A stretch of DNA of 12,600 nt from assembly GCA_036703315.1 (NCBI GenBank), contig DATNPH010000261.1, positions 1-12,600 of the forward strand. The letters are read 5' to 3'. The notes beneath the pieces were generated by a model. That model did no database searches, was not told where the DNA came from, and was given only the letters and a program-made list of their open reading frames with translations. This document shows positions 1-7,538 of this stretch, piece after piece. Within the stretch, counting starts at the first letter, position 1, and each line of letters opens with the position of its first letter. The translations under genes and the position numbers were made by a program. Source of the stretch: DATNPH01 sp036703315 (GTDB taxonomy: Bacteria > Cyanobacteriota > Cyanobacteriia > Cyanobacteriales > Coleofasciculaceae).

Positions 1-89
1 CTAGCTCTACTTCTGATACCTGTAAGCGCAAGCAAACAGGAAGTCAGAAGCAACTAGGGCAAAAGAAGCGCCAAAAATCAGAACTTATT

Positions 90-132
90 GGGCTGGATGC
101 AAAAACCAGCCCTTCCACGAAGTAAGGGCTGG
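90..132. terminator. Hairpin cluster, probable bidirectional terminator
   Basis: CCAGCCCTT (106-114) pairs perfectly with AAGGGCTGG (124-132) around a 9-nt loop. On the minus strand this stem is followed by five T residues (complement of 101-105), which fits an intrinsic terminator. On the plus strand only a weak TAGTTTAT follows. An earlier GGGCTGG (90-96) can pair with the same CCAGCCC, so two mutually exclusive stems are possible. It may end a gene reading in from the left edge, or act as a distal terminator for the large minus-strand gene. Confidence 0.5.
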
Positions 133-281
133 TAGTTTATAAGCCAATATAGCAATTTAGCCAAATAATTAATGCATTCTGGTAAGGGTTTGAAATTGTT
201 TCGCTTAGCTCAGAATGAAGCAATTTCGTACTCAGTCCATAAGTCCTAAGTACCTGAAAATGTGGTGAAGAAGGCTCTTAT

Positions 282-309
282 GCAGAGGGCAGAGGGCAGA
301 GGGCAGAAG
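282..309. repeat. 7-bp tandem repeat (GCAGAGG x4)
   Basis: Three exact copies of GCAGAGG are followed by a fourth with one change (GCAGAAG). Short heptanucleotide tandem repeats of this kind are a known feature of filamentous cyanobacterial genomes (STRR-type repeats). The array is non-coding and directly abuts the inverted repeat at 313-349. Confidence 0.75.
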
Positions 310-312
310 GAC

Positions 313-349
313 TGCAATCAGTGTAGGTTTGAAGCCTACACTGATTGCA
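313..349. repeat. Perfect 15-bp inverted repeat
   Basis: TGCAATCAGTGTAGG (313-327) and its exact reverse complement (335-349) flank a 7-nt loop, TTTGAAG. A second stem, ACACCAAA/TTTGGTGT (352-359, 368-375), follows at once. Neither has a T-run on either strand, so the pair looks more like a dispersed palindromic element than a terminator. Confidence 0.7.
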
Positions 350-500
350 AGACACCAAATTGAAGATTTTGGTGTGGGGCTTCAACCCTTAGCTTCCTTC
401 GGTCGTGGCTCCCACAGCAGGAATCAGATTCCCTTGTGCATTCTGCCTCCTGCCCGGGAGCCTTTCTTGCTAAACCGGACAGCTGGTTCAAGCGTTGGCT

Positions 501-539
501 GAAAACCGCTTCGCTACGACTTGGCGAAATTAGGTTTTC
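501..539 (-). terminator. Possible terminator of the TPS-CHAT gene
   Basis: GAAAACC (501-507) and GGTTTTC (533-539) pair, with an inner TTCGC/GCGAA stem between them, starting about 20 nt after the stop codon of the 560-6298 gene. The 3' arm on the minus strand ends in GGTTTTC, which gives a short U-run. The stem is interrupted, so termination is plausible but not certain. Confidence 0.45.
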
Positions 540-559
540 TCATGGGTATCTTAAGCTGC

Positions 560-3500
560 CTACCAAGGGTTGCCGATCATTGTGAAAGCACTCCAGTAGT
601 AAGGATGTCTAAGGGTCTTGTCTCCCAGTTGGGCTAAATCTGGCGGTAAGGAAACATTACCAGTGTTTGTTAACAGCTTTCCTCCCTCTATACGTACCTC
701 ACCCTTAAGCATTGCTAACTGCGCCTGCCGTAATGCCTCCGCTTTGACAGGAACTTGCTTCAATTGCCTGTAAAAGGTCGTCATTAGCCCCAGCGTTCCT
801 TCATCACTGACGTACCACAAACTTCCCATTGCTGATTTCACTCCAGCTAGGACTGCCAACCCGGCGAAACCTAACTCCGCCTGCTCATCTCCTAATGCCG
901 TGCGACAGCCACTCAAGACTAATAACTCCACACGCGGGTTATTCTTCCACCCCAACTTTTCTAGCTGGTCAAGTCCTAGCCGGCTGTTCCACAACTGAAT
1001 GTAGGAATTACTAGCCTTGCCTGGGAGAAATTCGCCATGAGTAGCTAAATGGATAATGCCGAAATTCTCTTTGGAGCGAGCAGATTTAAGGTTTTCCAGA
1101 GTAAAGGATTCGTTGAAGAAGGACTTACCCGACCACAGGCTACCCACAATTTCAGACAACTCCAAGGGTACAGCGGGTAGGGGTTGTAGGTTATTGAATT
1201 GTGATGCTCCCATCGCCAAGACTTTTAAATTCCTCACATCCACGTAGCGAGTATCGGTCAGCGAGAGGCTAGGCATTAAGCCGACACTGTATCGTTCTAC
1301 GAGAAACTCTTTTCCATTATGGAGGGCTGCGATCGGCAGAGAGCGCAAACCACTATCCATAATGAAGGAGAGATTATTGATCTGTTGACCTTGTAAATCC
1401 GACTCAATTGGAGCAATTAGCCACTTATATAGTTGCTGGGCAGGAGCAAGGTAGCCACGGGAGTTGCGGGAATTGGTGACAGTGCTATGGAATTCTCTAG
1501 CCATAGCGAGGACTTGCTGACGTGTTGCTCCCTCCACTCGCCGTCGAGTTACTGTTCCAGAGGAGGTCACCACTACCAGTTCCAGTTGATCAGTCGCCTG
1601 GGCGTTTTGGCTGTTGGGTAGAAATTGCTCAACGCTGGAGGTGAAACCATAAGAATTAAACTGCCAGAGCATTTGGTTTCGGTTGGAGGTCTGCTCTGGT
1701 AGAGGTTTGGAGTCCTGCTGTGCGCTGGCAGAGGTTTGCGGTTGAAAGAAGGCATAGACAAGGGCAGGTTTCATGCCAGTAATTTGTTCTACCTGGCGCA
1801 GGGAGGTCTGGGCTTTCTCCACAGTGACAACCACAGGAGCCTTGCTAACACCAAAATAATTCTCAAACTTACCAGTCAAGCGTTGCTCTAGTCCCGTAAC
1901 CTTGGTGTCAACTACTGGTGTGGTAGAGGAGGATTGGTTTGAAGCTGGAGGTGTGGCAGGTTTTTTGTTGGTCTCAGGGGAATTATTCGACGAACTTGTT
2001 GACTCAGTGGAATTACTCGCTGACTCAGTGGAATTACTCGCTGACTCGGTGGAATCACTCGCTGACTCGGTGGAATTGCTATTCGACGGTTTATTAGAAT
2101 TGCTATTCGACGGCTTATTGGAATTGCTATTCGACGGCTTGTTGGAATTGTTGTTGGAGTTATTGTTGGAATTGTTGTTGGAATTGTTGTTGGAATTGTT
2201 GTTGGAATTGCTAGGTGGGTTGGTGGAGTTGTTGGGTGGGTTGGTGGAGTTGTTGGGTGGGTTGGTGGGCGGGTTCGCCGTAATAATCTCAATGTTGCCC
2301 ACTTTTTGCGGAGTCAGGAAGGATGCAGGGGGAGCTATAGTGAAGTTGCCCGAAGTGATAGCACCCTCTGTGCCGTTGGTTACAGACCTTCCAACTTCAA
2401 AGGGGACTATTCCGCTTCCTCCATGTCGGATAGAGATATCTCCACCACTGATACCGCCAGCGGTAGAGATGCTGGCTAATGTGTTATTGCGGTCTAGAAA
2501 AGTGCCTGTAGCGCGGAAGAATTGTCCTGTAGTTATACTAACGGTACCGCCCACGCCCTGGGTTCCGCCTTGGGCGTTAATCGAGGCAACTTGGATGCTA
2601 CCTGCTGGGTCAAGGGTAACATTGCCACCTTTACCGATCGCGGAACTGGAGTTGATTACCCCAGCTGTGATGTTATCACGACCTATAACGGTGATTGCGC
2701 CTGCATTGCCAGATTGAGAGTGAGAGTCCAATTCTGCAAGTATGCTGGTACTGCCACCACTGCTACTAACGGTGATATTACCCCCCTGACCCAAACCGTT
2801 GGTACCAGAGTGAATGAATCCGCCGATGCCAACATTGTCTTTGCCAGCAATCGTTACATTTGCTCCGCTGCCACTACTACTGCTTGCCTCCACTGAGCCT
2901 GTCGTAACTGCCCCTGTAGTACTGTTGAGGGTAATTCCTCCAGCATTCCCCGTTACAGCATTAGAGAACAAGTTACCTGTAGCAATGCCGCCATTGGCAT
3001 TTAATGTGATCGCTCCTCCATTACCAGCTATAGAGCTAGTGTTGAGTATCCCAGCCCTAGTATCGATATTGCCGAGTAAGCTGGTTAGCGTAATTCCTTG
3101 ACCTGGATTAACGATATTGCCAGTAGTAATAGATTGATTGGCTAGTAGGCTAATCGTGGCATTGTCAGTTCCCGATAGAGTGCCACCTGTTGTGTTGATT
3201 AAACCTGTACCAATCGGTGATTGTAATAGTACTGGATCAGAGAACGTCGTGTTACCGGCTAGGGTAATCGCACCACTACTTAAGGGGCTACCAATAGTGA
3301 TCGAGCTGAAGCCATTTTGTAATAAGGCGATTTCACTCGAAAGCAGATCTAACGTCCCAAGACCGCTATCTACAGTACCCCCAATGGCGATCGCTTGACT
3401 AGCTGTAAACGGTTGAAGCGCCAAGTTGCCAGTTCCTGTCACAGGTTTGGCAAAGTCAATTTCGTTTGCGGTTAGGGTGAGGTTGTTCGCACCGGCTACC

Positions 3501-6298
3501 AGAGTGTTGTTAAATGCTAGACCGGTAGGTGCCGCGATAGTGGTATTGCCAATGAGATTAACTGGGTTGTTGAAGGCGTAGCTGTTGGCAAAAACATAAT
3601 CCCCTGCCAGTTGAACATTCCCAGTGCCATTAATAATTAAGTTACCTAGTGGTGCAGTATTACCTATTCCATTGAACGTAACGGTGCCAGTGCCTGAATT
3701 CAAAGTCAGATTCTGGGTTCCAACAGCTGTCCCATTGAGCGGACTGTTGAAGGTGATGTTGCCGCTGCCAGCTGTACCTGCTGTAGTGATGGTAGTGGCG
3801 AGTTGAGCGAGCGTTACTAAACCAGTTACGCTGAGCGAGCCTCCAATCCCCAAGTTTCCAGAGGTATTGATATCACCGCCGAGAGTGACTTTACCGCCTC
3901 CAGCATTCAGTGCGACTGCCCCGCCACTATTAGCTACAGAAGTGGAATTGGTACTGGAATTAATCGTGCCTGTAGTAATACCACCGGGGGCTGTTAGCGC
4001 GATCGCTCCACCTGTCCCCGAAGTATTTGTAGCACTAGCACCAGTAGCAATAGATGCAGAAGAGGAGTTAAGAGTAGTTGTATTAATGCTGCCAGTGGTA
4101 CTAGCCAGAGCGATCGCTCCGCCCGTGCCAGCGGCTGATTTAGGAGTAGTACCATTAGCTACAGACGAGGAAGACGAGTTGAGCGCACCGGTGCTGATGT
4201 TGCTGGCAGCTTTGATAGTGATGTCTCCGCCTGTATTAGAAGCCGAGATAGCACCACCCTCAACTGAAGATGAGGAAGAAGAGTTAATCGCGCCGGTGCT
4301 GACAGTGCCGTTGTTGGTAGTCAGAGCGATCGCTCCGCCATTGCCAGACGTCGATGTAGCGCCAGCACCCGTAGCTGAAGATGAGGAAGAAGAATTTAGA
4401 TCGCCTGTGATGATGCTGCCGTTCGTGGCACCCAGATTGATGGCACCGCCTGTACCAGATGCAGATGCAGCACCACTAACAGTAGACGAAGATAAGGCAG
4501 AGGAATTTAGATTACCTGTGCTAATGCCACCGTTGGTAGCTGTGAGTGTAATTGCCCCACCATTAGTAGCACTGGCAGTATTAATACCTCCAACCGTTAC
4601 ACTCGCTCCCGAAATTGTTACCGCTCTTCCCGGAGCTGTAATGGATTGCGTCGGATCCATTACAAAAGAGCCAATCCCATCACTGACTCCTGCATCGGCT
4701 TTAAACGAGATTGACCCACCATTAGGGACAAAGTTCAACGACACACCAGGAGCAACGCTAATATTGTTAGTCGCCTCAAGAATGACATTACCCGTCTGAG
4801 CGCCAAGTACGCTAGCCGAGAGAGTGAAGTCTACGGCACCGCCATCTCCAGAGAAAATCGCCCCAGCTGGGTCATTTGCAGTAGGAGTATTGGCAAGAAG
4901 TTGGTCGTCGTTGGTACCGACACCAACAATTGTAATGTTGGTCGGATCAAGCAGAATGGTTCCCGTCGCACCAGCACCATTGGTTGCACCAACATTTGCC
5001 TGTCCTTTGTATGCCAAGTCTTGCTTACTGGATATTTCTACGAAGCCGCCATTGCCAAAATTAAGACCGCCACGAGCGCTAACTTGACCATAGAAACCAG
5101 TTACTTTGTCTGCCCAGACGATAACTTTACCGCCATTGCCATTGAGCAGACTGTCTGCATTAATCACTGAGTTAGGACTGACATAGGTGCGAGAAGCTCG
5201 CGGGAGTGTTCCTTGACCCTGATAATCACCACCAATGAGTATGGTGCCACCGTTAGTACCTGAGGCATTAATATTGCCAAAGACGCCGACTTTATCACCC
5301 AAGACATTCACTGTCCCGCCATTGGAGCCTGCTGCTGTTGTGGAGGTATCAATGGTACCCGATGCGATCGCTGTTCCGGGTTGCGTGGGGATGATAGTAC
5401 CAGTGGCTGTTTGTACAGTGTTATCGGCATTAACCCTTAGACCCGTATCAATATTGATACCTGTAAGCAATTTAGGCAAAGACTGCGGCGTAATTGGTAG
5501 CAGATTCCCTTGGCTATCAGTAGGCGGTGCAATCTCTAGACTCAGTATTTGTCCCGCCTGGCTCACCCGCACCCGATTGCTCCCAGGTACGGCTGCTAAT
5601 GTAATGTTGCCTCCTGAGGATTGCAGAACACCTGTATTAATGACTGTCCCCCCAATTAGAGATAGACTCTCTCCGGGTTTAACGGCTAAGTTGCCAGCAT
5701 TAACAATTGTTCCTGTAGAGGCAGCATCAAAATTAAACGTAGTGGGATTGCCGACAATGCTGGCGTAGTCATTGGGACCAGAAGCCTGAAACAAACCACC
5801 GCCAAATCCAATACCAGAGGCTGTAGTGGCAGTAAATGCGGCGGGGACATTGAGACTTGCATTCTGACCAAAGATAATCCCCGCTGGATTTATTAAAAAT
5901 AAGTTGGAGTTGACGTCTTTGCCACCAGAGACCTGAATCAAACCATTGATAACGGAAGGATCACCACCAACAACACGACCTAAGATATTGCGAATAGAAG
6001 GATTAGACAGAAAGTTAGCAATCTGACCTTCAGAGAGTCCAAATTGCTGAAAACTCTGGAACAGGCTGGTTCCATCGCCCGAAAGAGTACCCCCATAGAT
6101 ATTGAAGCGGTTACCTTCAGGGGTGACAACAGTACCAGTGCCATCTGCTGCGGGTGTAATGGGTTGAGCAAGTGTGGGAGAAGTCGCATCAAGTGTTAAT
6201 AAAGCGACTCCAACAGAGCTAGCTAGACCAATAGGAATTGCTCTTGTCAGAGAAATAATAAAAGATAACCAAAACTCGCGCAACCCGGTAGATTTCAT
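560..6298 (-). CDS. Two-partner-secretion (filamentous haemagglutinin N-terminal) domain protein with C-terminal CHAT peptidase domain
   Basis: This is a 1912-residue exported protein. Residues 1-44 form a long signal peptide ending TLA|QP. Residues about 45-260 match the TPS/haemagglutination domain, with the cyanobacterial NPAG motif at 137-140 inside NPAGIIFGQNASLNV. Next come beta-helix-type repeats, including about seven units of roughly 36 residues (GGAIAL...NSSSSS, about 575-807) and looser repeats to about 1300. An Asn/Ser/Pro/Thr linker follows at about 1342-1440. The C-terminal domain (about 1470-1912) is CHAT: the dyad is H1754 in LATHGEF and C1798 in LSGCRTALGD, and it ends in the typical HPYYWSAFTMIGNPW. 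TPS domains are exported through a TpsB pore, and none is encoded here. AGAGG lies 9 nt before the ATG. From family knowledge the protein is probably a surface or secreted caspase-like protease; its substrate is unknown. Confidence 0.9.
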   Translation of the reverse strand: MKSTGLREFWLSFIISLTRAIPIGLASSVGVALLTLDATSPTLAQPITPAADGTGTVVTPEGNRFNIYGGTLSGDGTSLFQSFQQFGLSEGQIANFLSNPSIRNILGRVVGGDPSVINGLIQVSGGKDVNSNLFLINPAGIIFGQNASLNVPAAFTATTASGIGFGGGLFQASGPNDYASIVGNPTTFNFDAASTGTIVNAGNLAVKPGESLSLIGGTVINTGVLQSSGGNITLAAVPGSNRVRVSQAGQILSLEIAPPTDSQGNLLPITPQSLPKLLTGINIDTGLRVNADNTVQTATGTIIPTQPGTAIASGTIDTSTTAAGSNGGTVNVLGDKVGVFGNINASGTNGGTILIGGDYQGQGTLPRASRTYVSPNSVINADSLLNGNGGKVIVWADKVTGFYGQVSARGGLNFGNGGFVEISSKQDLAYKGQANVGATNGAGATGTILLDPTNITIVGVGTNDDQLLANTPTANDPAGAIFSGDGGAVDFTLSASVLGAQTGNVILEATNNISVAPGVSLNFVPNGGSISFKADAGVSDGIGSFVMDPTQSITAPGRAVTISGASVTVGGINTASATNGGAITLTATNGGISTGNLNSSALSSSTVSGAASASGTGGAINLGATNGSIITGDLNSSSSSSATGAGATSTSGNGGAIALTTNNGTVSTGAINSSSSSSVEGGAISASNTGGDITIKAASNISTGALNSSSSSVANGTTPKSAAGTGGAIALASTTGSINTTTLNSSSASIATGASATNTSGTGGAIALTAPGGITTGTINSSTNSTSVANSGGAVALNAGGGKVTLGGDINTSGNLGIGGSLSVTGLVTLAQLATTITTAGTAGSGNITFNSPLNGTAVGTQNLTLNSGTGTVTFNGIGNTAPLGNLIINGTGNVQLAGDYVFANSYAFNNPVNLIGNTTIAAPTGLAFNNTLVAGANNLTLTANEIDFAKPVTGTGNLALQPFTASQAIAIGGTVDSGLGTLDLLSSEIALLQNGFSSITIGSPLSSGAITLAGNTTFSDPVLLQSPIGTGLINTTGGTLSGTDNATISLLANQSITTGNIVNPGQGITLTSLLGNIDTRAGILNTSSIAGNGGAITLNANGGIATGNLFSNAVTGNAGGITLNSTTGAVTTGSVEASSSSGSGANVTIAGKDNVGIGGFIHSGTNGLGQGGNITVSSSGGSTSILAELDSHSQSGNAGAITVIGRDNITAGVINSSSAIGKGGNVTLDPAGSIQVASINAQGGTQGVGGTVSITTGQFFRATGTFLDRNNTLASISTAGGISGGDISIRHGGSGIVPFEVGRSVTNGTEGAITSGNFTIAPPASFLTPQKVGNIEIITANPPTNPPNNSTNPPNNSTNPPSNSNNNSNNNSNNNSNNNSNNNSNKPSNSNSNKPSNSNSNKPSNSNSTESASDSTESASNSTESASNSTESTSSSNNSPETNKKPATPPASNQSSSTTPVVDTKVTGLEQRLTGKFENYFGVSKAPVVVTVEKAQTSLRQVEQITGMKPALVYAFFQPQTSASAQQDSKPLPEQTSNRNQMLWQFNSYGFTSSVEQFLPNSQNAQATDQLELVVVTSSGTVTRRRVEGATRQQVLAMAREFHSTVTNSRNSRGYLAPAQQLYKWLIAPIESDLQGQQINNLSFIMDSGLRSLPIAALHNGKEFLVERYSVGLMPSLSLTDTRYVDVRNLKVLAMGASQFNNLQPLPAVPLELSEIVGSLWSGKSFFNESFTLENLKSARSKENFGIIHLATHGEFLPGKASNSYIQLWNSRLGLDQLEKLGWKNNPRVELLVLSGCRTALGDEQAELGFAGLAVLAGVKSAMGSLWYVSDEGTLGLMTTFYRQLKQVPVKAEALRQAQLAMLKGEVRIEGGKLLTNTGNVSLPPDLAQLGDKTLRHPYYWSAFTMIGNPW
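2001..2273 (-). repeat. Tandem coding repeats in the linker of the TPS-CHAT gene
   Basis: Four consecutive tandem families are visible. There are about four copies of a 21-bp unit starting GACTCAGTGGAATTACTCGC (2001-2080), then three copies of a 24-bp unit starting ATTCGACGGC (2081-2150), then five copies of the 12-bp unit TTGTTGGAATTG (2151-2210, the first variant), and finally two and a half copies of the 21-bp unit GGTGGGTTGGTGGAGTTGTT+G (2214-2273). All unit lengths are multiples of three, so copy changes keep the frame. They encode STESASN, SNSNSNKP, SNNN and NPPNNST type runs. Confidence 0.9.
3875..4571 (-). repeat. About seven ~108-bp coding repeats (beta-helix units)
   Basis: The encoded protein repeats a unit of about 36 residues: GGAI(A/T/N)L, then a short turn, then (S/T)TG(A/T/D)(L/I)NSSSS, then an Ala/Ser/Gly/Thr stretch. 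Three of the units carry the HIP1 octamer in the codons for the GAIAL segment (3999, 4110, 4326). The units have diverged in sequence, so this is an old duplication rather than a fresh expansion. Confidence 0.8.
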
Positions 6299-6353
6299 GT
6301 TGAAATGCCTCTAAGACCCTCTAGTAAACAGCCAAGATTCATAGCCTATTTCA

Positions 6354-6382
6354 TATTTAGAGTGTATTTGCCTCTACCACAA
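6354..6382 (-). promoter_or_regulatory. Candidate sigma70-type promoter of the TPS-CHAT gene
   Basis: On the minus strand TTGTGG (6377-6382) and TAAATA (6354-6359) are separated by 17 nt, about 55 nt upstream of the ATG at 6298. The match to consensus is moderate. A good ribosome-binding site AGAGG (6308-6312) sits between promoter and start. Confidence 0.35.
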
Positions 6383-6509
6383 GGCTAGCAAGTTTTAGGA
6401 TATGTTATGCTTTTATGACTGTAGGGGAAGATAAGCCCTAAATCTGTTGTGGCAACTGCTCTTGACCCTTTGCAAGCAGGGCAATTAACTGTTAAATCGT
6501 ACATAAATC

Positions 6510-6530
6510 TTGTATGAATTTTGTATGAAT
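6510..6530. promoter_or_regulatory. Two TTGTATGAAT direct repeats, possible regulator site
   Basis: TTGTATGAAT occurs at 6510-6519 and again at 6521-6530, an 11-nt repeat period close to one helical turn. This spacing is typical of direct-repeat sites bound by OmpR/PhoB-family response regulators. It lies in the divergent intergenic region about 90 nt before the methyltransferase start. A small palindrome TTAACTGTTAA lies just upstream (6485-6495). Regulator and target are not determined. Confidence 0.3.
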
Positions 6531-6619
6531 ATTTAATGGGCCACTTAACTGAAGTGATGGGCGTTTGCATTAAAACTCACACGATTACTTAAAACCATAA
6601 TGGCTCAACAGATAAGGTA

Positions 6620-7279
6620 ATGCCAATAGACTGGTTCGCCTGGCACGATTATTACAGGACGAAGCCTAGAATGAGGCAGCGATTGCAAATCGTCCGTGAG
6701 TATATTTCGACTTGTCTAAATGCCTGTCCCCCAGGAAAAATTGGTGTAGTGAGTGTCTGCGCTGGTGACGGACGGGATTTGCTGGGAGCACTATTAGATC
6801 ACCCTCGTGCTTCGGATGTTTATGCACGATTTGTGGAGCTAGACTCTAGACTCGTCGAATGTGGACGAGCTGCCGCAGAATCTACGGAGCTAGCAGAGCA
6901 ACTTGAGTTCGTTAATGGTGATGCTACTTTATCCTCTGTCTATGAAGGGGTAGTTCCAGCCCACCTCGTACTCGTCTGTGGTGTTTTTGGCAATGTACCT
7001 GAAACCGAACTGCCTCGCTTAATCCAGAGCCTTGGTTTCTTATGTAAGCCAGGTGGATTTATCGTTTGGACTCGTGAGCTATCTGAAAACACTGACCATC
7101 GCCTTAGTTTAGTCCGAGAACTTCTGCGCAAATCGGCATTTGAGGAAGTAAGCTTTAAGATGACTTCTACTGGAAATATGGGAGTTGGAACTCATCGTTA
7201 CCTTGGTCAAGCCATGGCTCTACCCAAAAACCAAAAACTATTTGTGTTTTCTAGTCCACTCGACACCCAAGAGGATTAA
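6620..7279 (+). CDS. Class I SAM-dependent methyltransferase
   Basis: This 219-residue cytoplasmic protein has the Rossmann-type methyltransferase core. Motif I is VVSVCAGDGRDLLG (residues 43-56), which binds SAM. The acidic position after beta-2 is in FVELD (E73/D75). FVNGDAT (97-103) supplies the adenine-contact Asp, LVLVCGVFGNV (117-127) is the beta-4 strand, and KPGGFIVWTRE (143-153) is the post-core motif. The N-terminal segment DWFAWHDYY is a family-specific cap. Substrate is unknown; similar proteins are usually annotated only as methyltransferases. The start follows GATAAGG by a few nt, and the ATG overlaps the stop (TAATG) of a possible six-residue leader frame at 6600-6620. The gene is divergent from the TPS-CHAT gene. 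No clear terminator follows. Confidence 0.85.
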   Translation: MPIDWFAWHDYYRTKPRMRQRLQIVREYISTCLNACPPGKIGVVSVCAGDGRDLLGALLDHPRASDVYARFVELDSRLVECGRAAAESTELAEQLEFVNGDATLSSVYEGVVPAHLVLVCGVFGNVPETELPRLIQSLGFLCKPGGFIVWTRELSENTDHRLSLVRELLRKSAFEEVSFKMTSTGNMGVGTHRYLGQAMALPKNQKLFVFSSPLDTQED

Positions 7280-7538
7280 TTACTATCCTAGGGTCAATAC
7301 TTAAAGTCGCTCATTGGCAAGCCATAAAACTGCGCTTATACCCAGTTGAGTTCATACATAGTTCTTGCTCTCCCCCTTGTCTTTGTCCTCTTTATCTACT
7401 ACCTTTAACTGCAACTTGGTATTAGTAGATGCGATCGCATCCTTAATATCCTAGGTATCTATACCGCTGGACAGAGGGCAACAGCCAGTCAGGCGAGAGA
7501 GCCTGATAAAAATTAACTAAATCTTCCTCCTTGGAAAA
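7280..7538. other. Intergenic region before the LTxxQ protein
   Basis: No gene is seen. The region has a pyrimidine-rich stretch (about 7367-7400), a HIP1 site (7431-7438) and a small hairpin, TCAGGC/GCCTGA (7489-7494, 7501-7506), about 30 nt before the next start codon. That hairpin would fall in the 5' leader of the downstream transcript. Confidence 0.5.

Larger units (their letters stand above)
1..559. other. Intergenic region with hairpins and short repeats
   Basis: No gene can be supported here. Two plus-strand frames are open at the left edge: one stops at 55-57 and the other at about 123-125. Either could be the last codons of a gene that lies outside the window, but neither is recognisable. 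The rest holds a set of alternative hairpins (90-132), a 7-bp tandem repeat (282-309), a 15-bp inverted repeat (313-349), a smaller 8-bp stem (352-359 with 368-375) and a hairpin just downstream of the big minus-strand gene (501-539). Confidence 0.7.

Noticed and set aside
1..125. C-terminal end of a plus-strand gene at the left edge
   Set aside because: Two frames are open from the edge (stops at 55-57 and about 123-125), but neither short tail is recognisable and one would run through the hairpin, so no gene is called.
2001..2273. Possible CRISPR array
   Set aside because: The repeats are contiguous, of 12-24 bp, without unique spacers, and lie in frame within a protein linker.
1902..2717. 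271-residue plus-strand frame opposite the TPS-CHAT gene
   Set aside because: It is the antisense reading of the tandem-repeat linker (runs of LLELLLELL). The repeats simply lack stops in that frame.
3867..4799. 310-residue plus-strand frame opposite the beta-helix repeats
   Set aside because: It is a Pro/Ala/Glu/Val low-complexity antisense product of the repeats, with no recognisable domain; the minus-strand protein is clearly real.
6385..6570. 61-residue minus-strand frame with a CPAC motif in the divergent intergenic region
   Set aside because: A single CxxC is too little to support a zinc-binding protein, no ribosome-binding site is evident, and it overlaps the likely promoter region.
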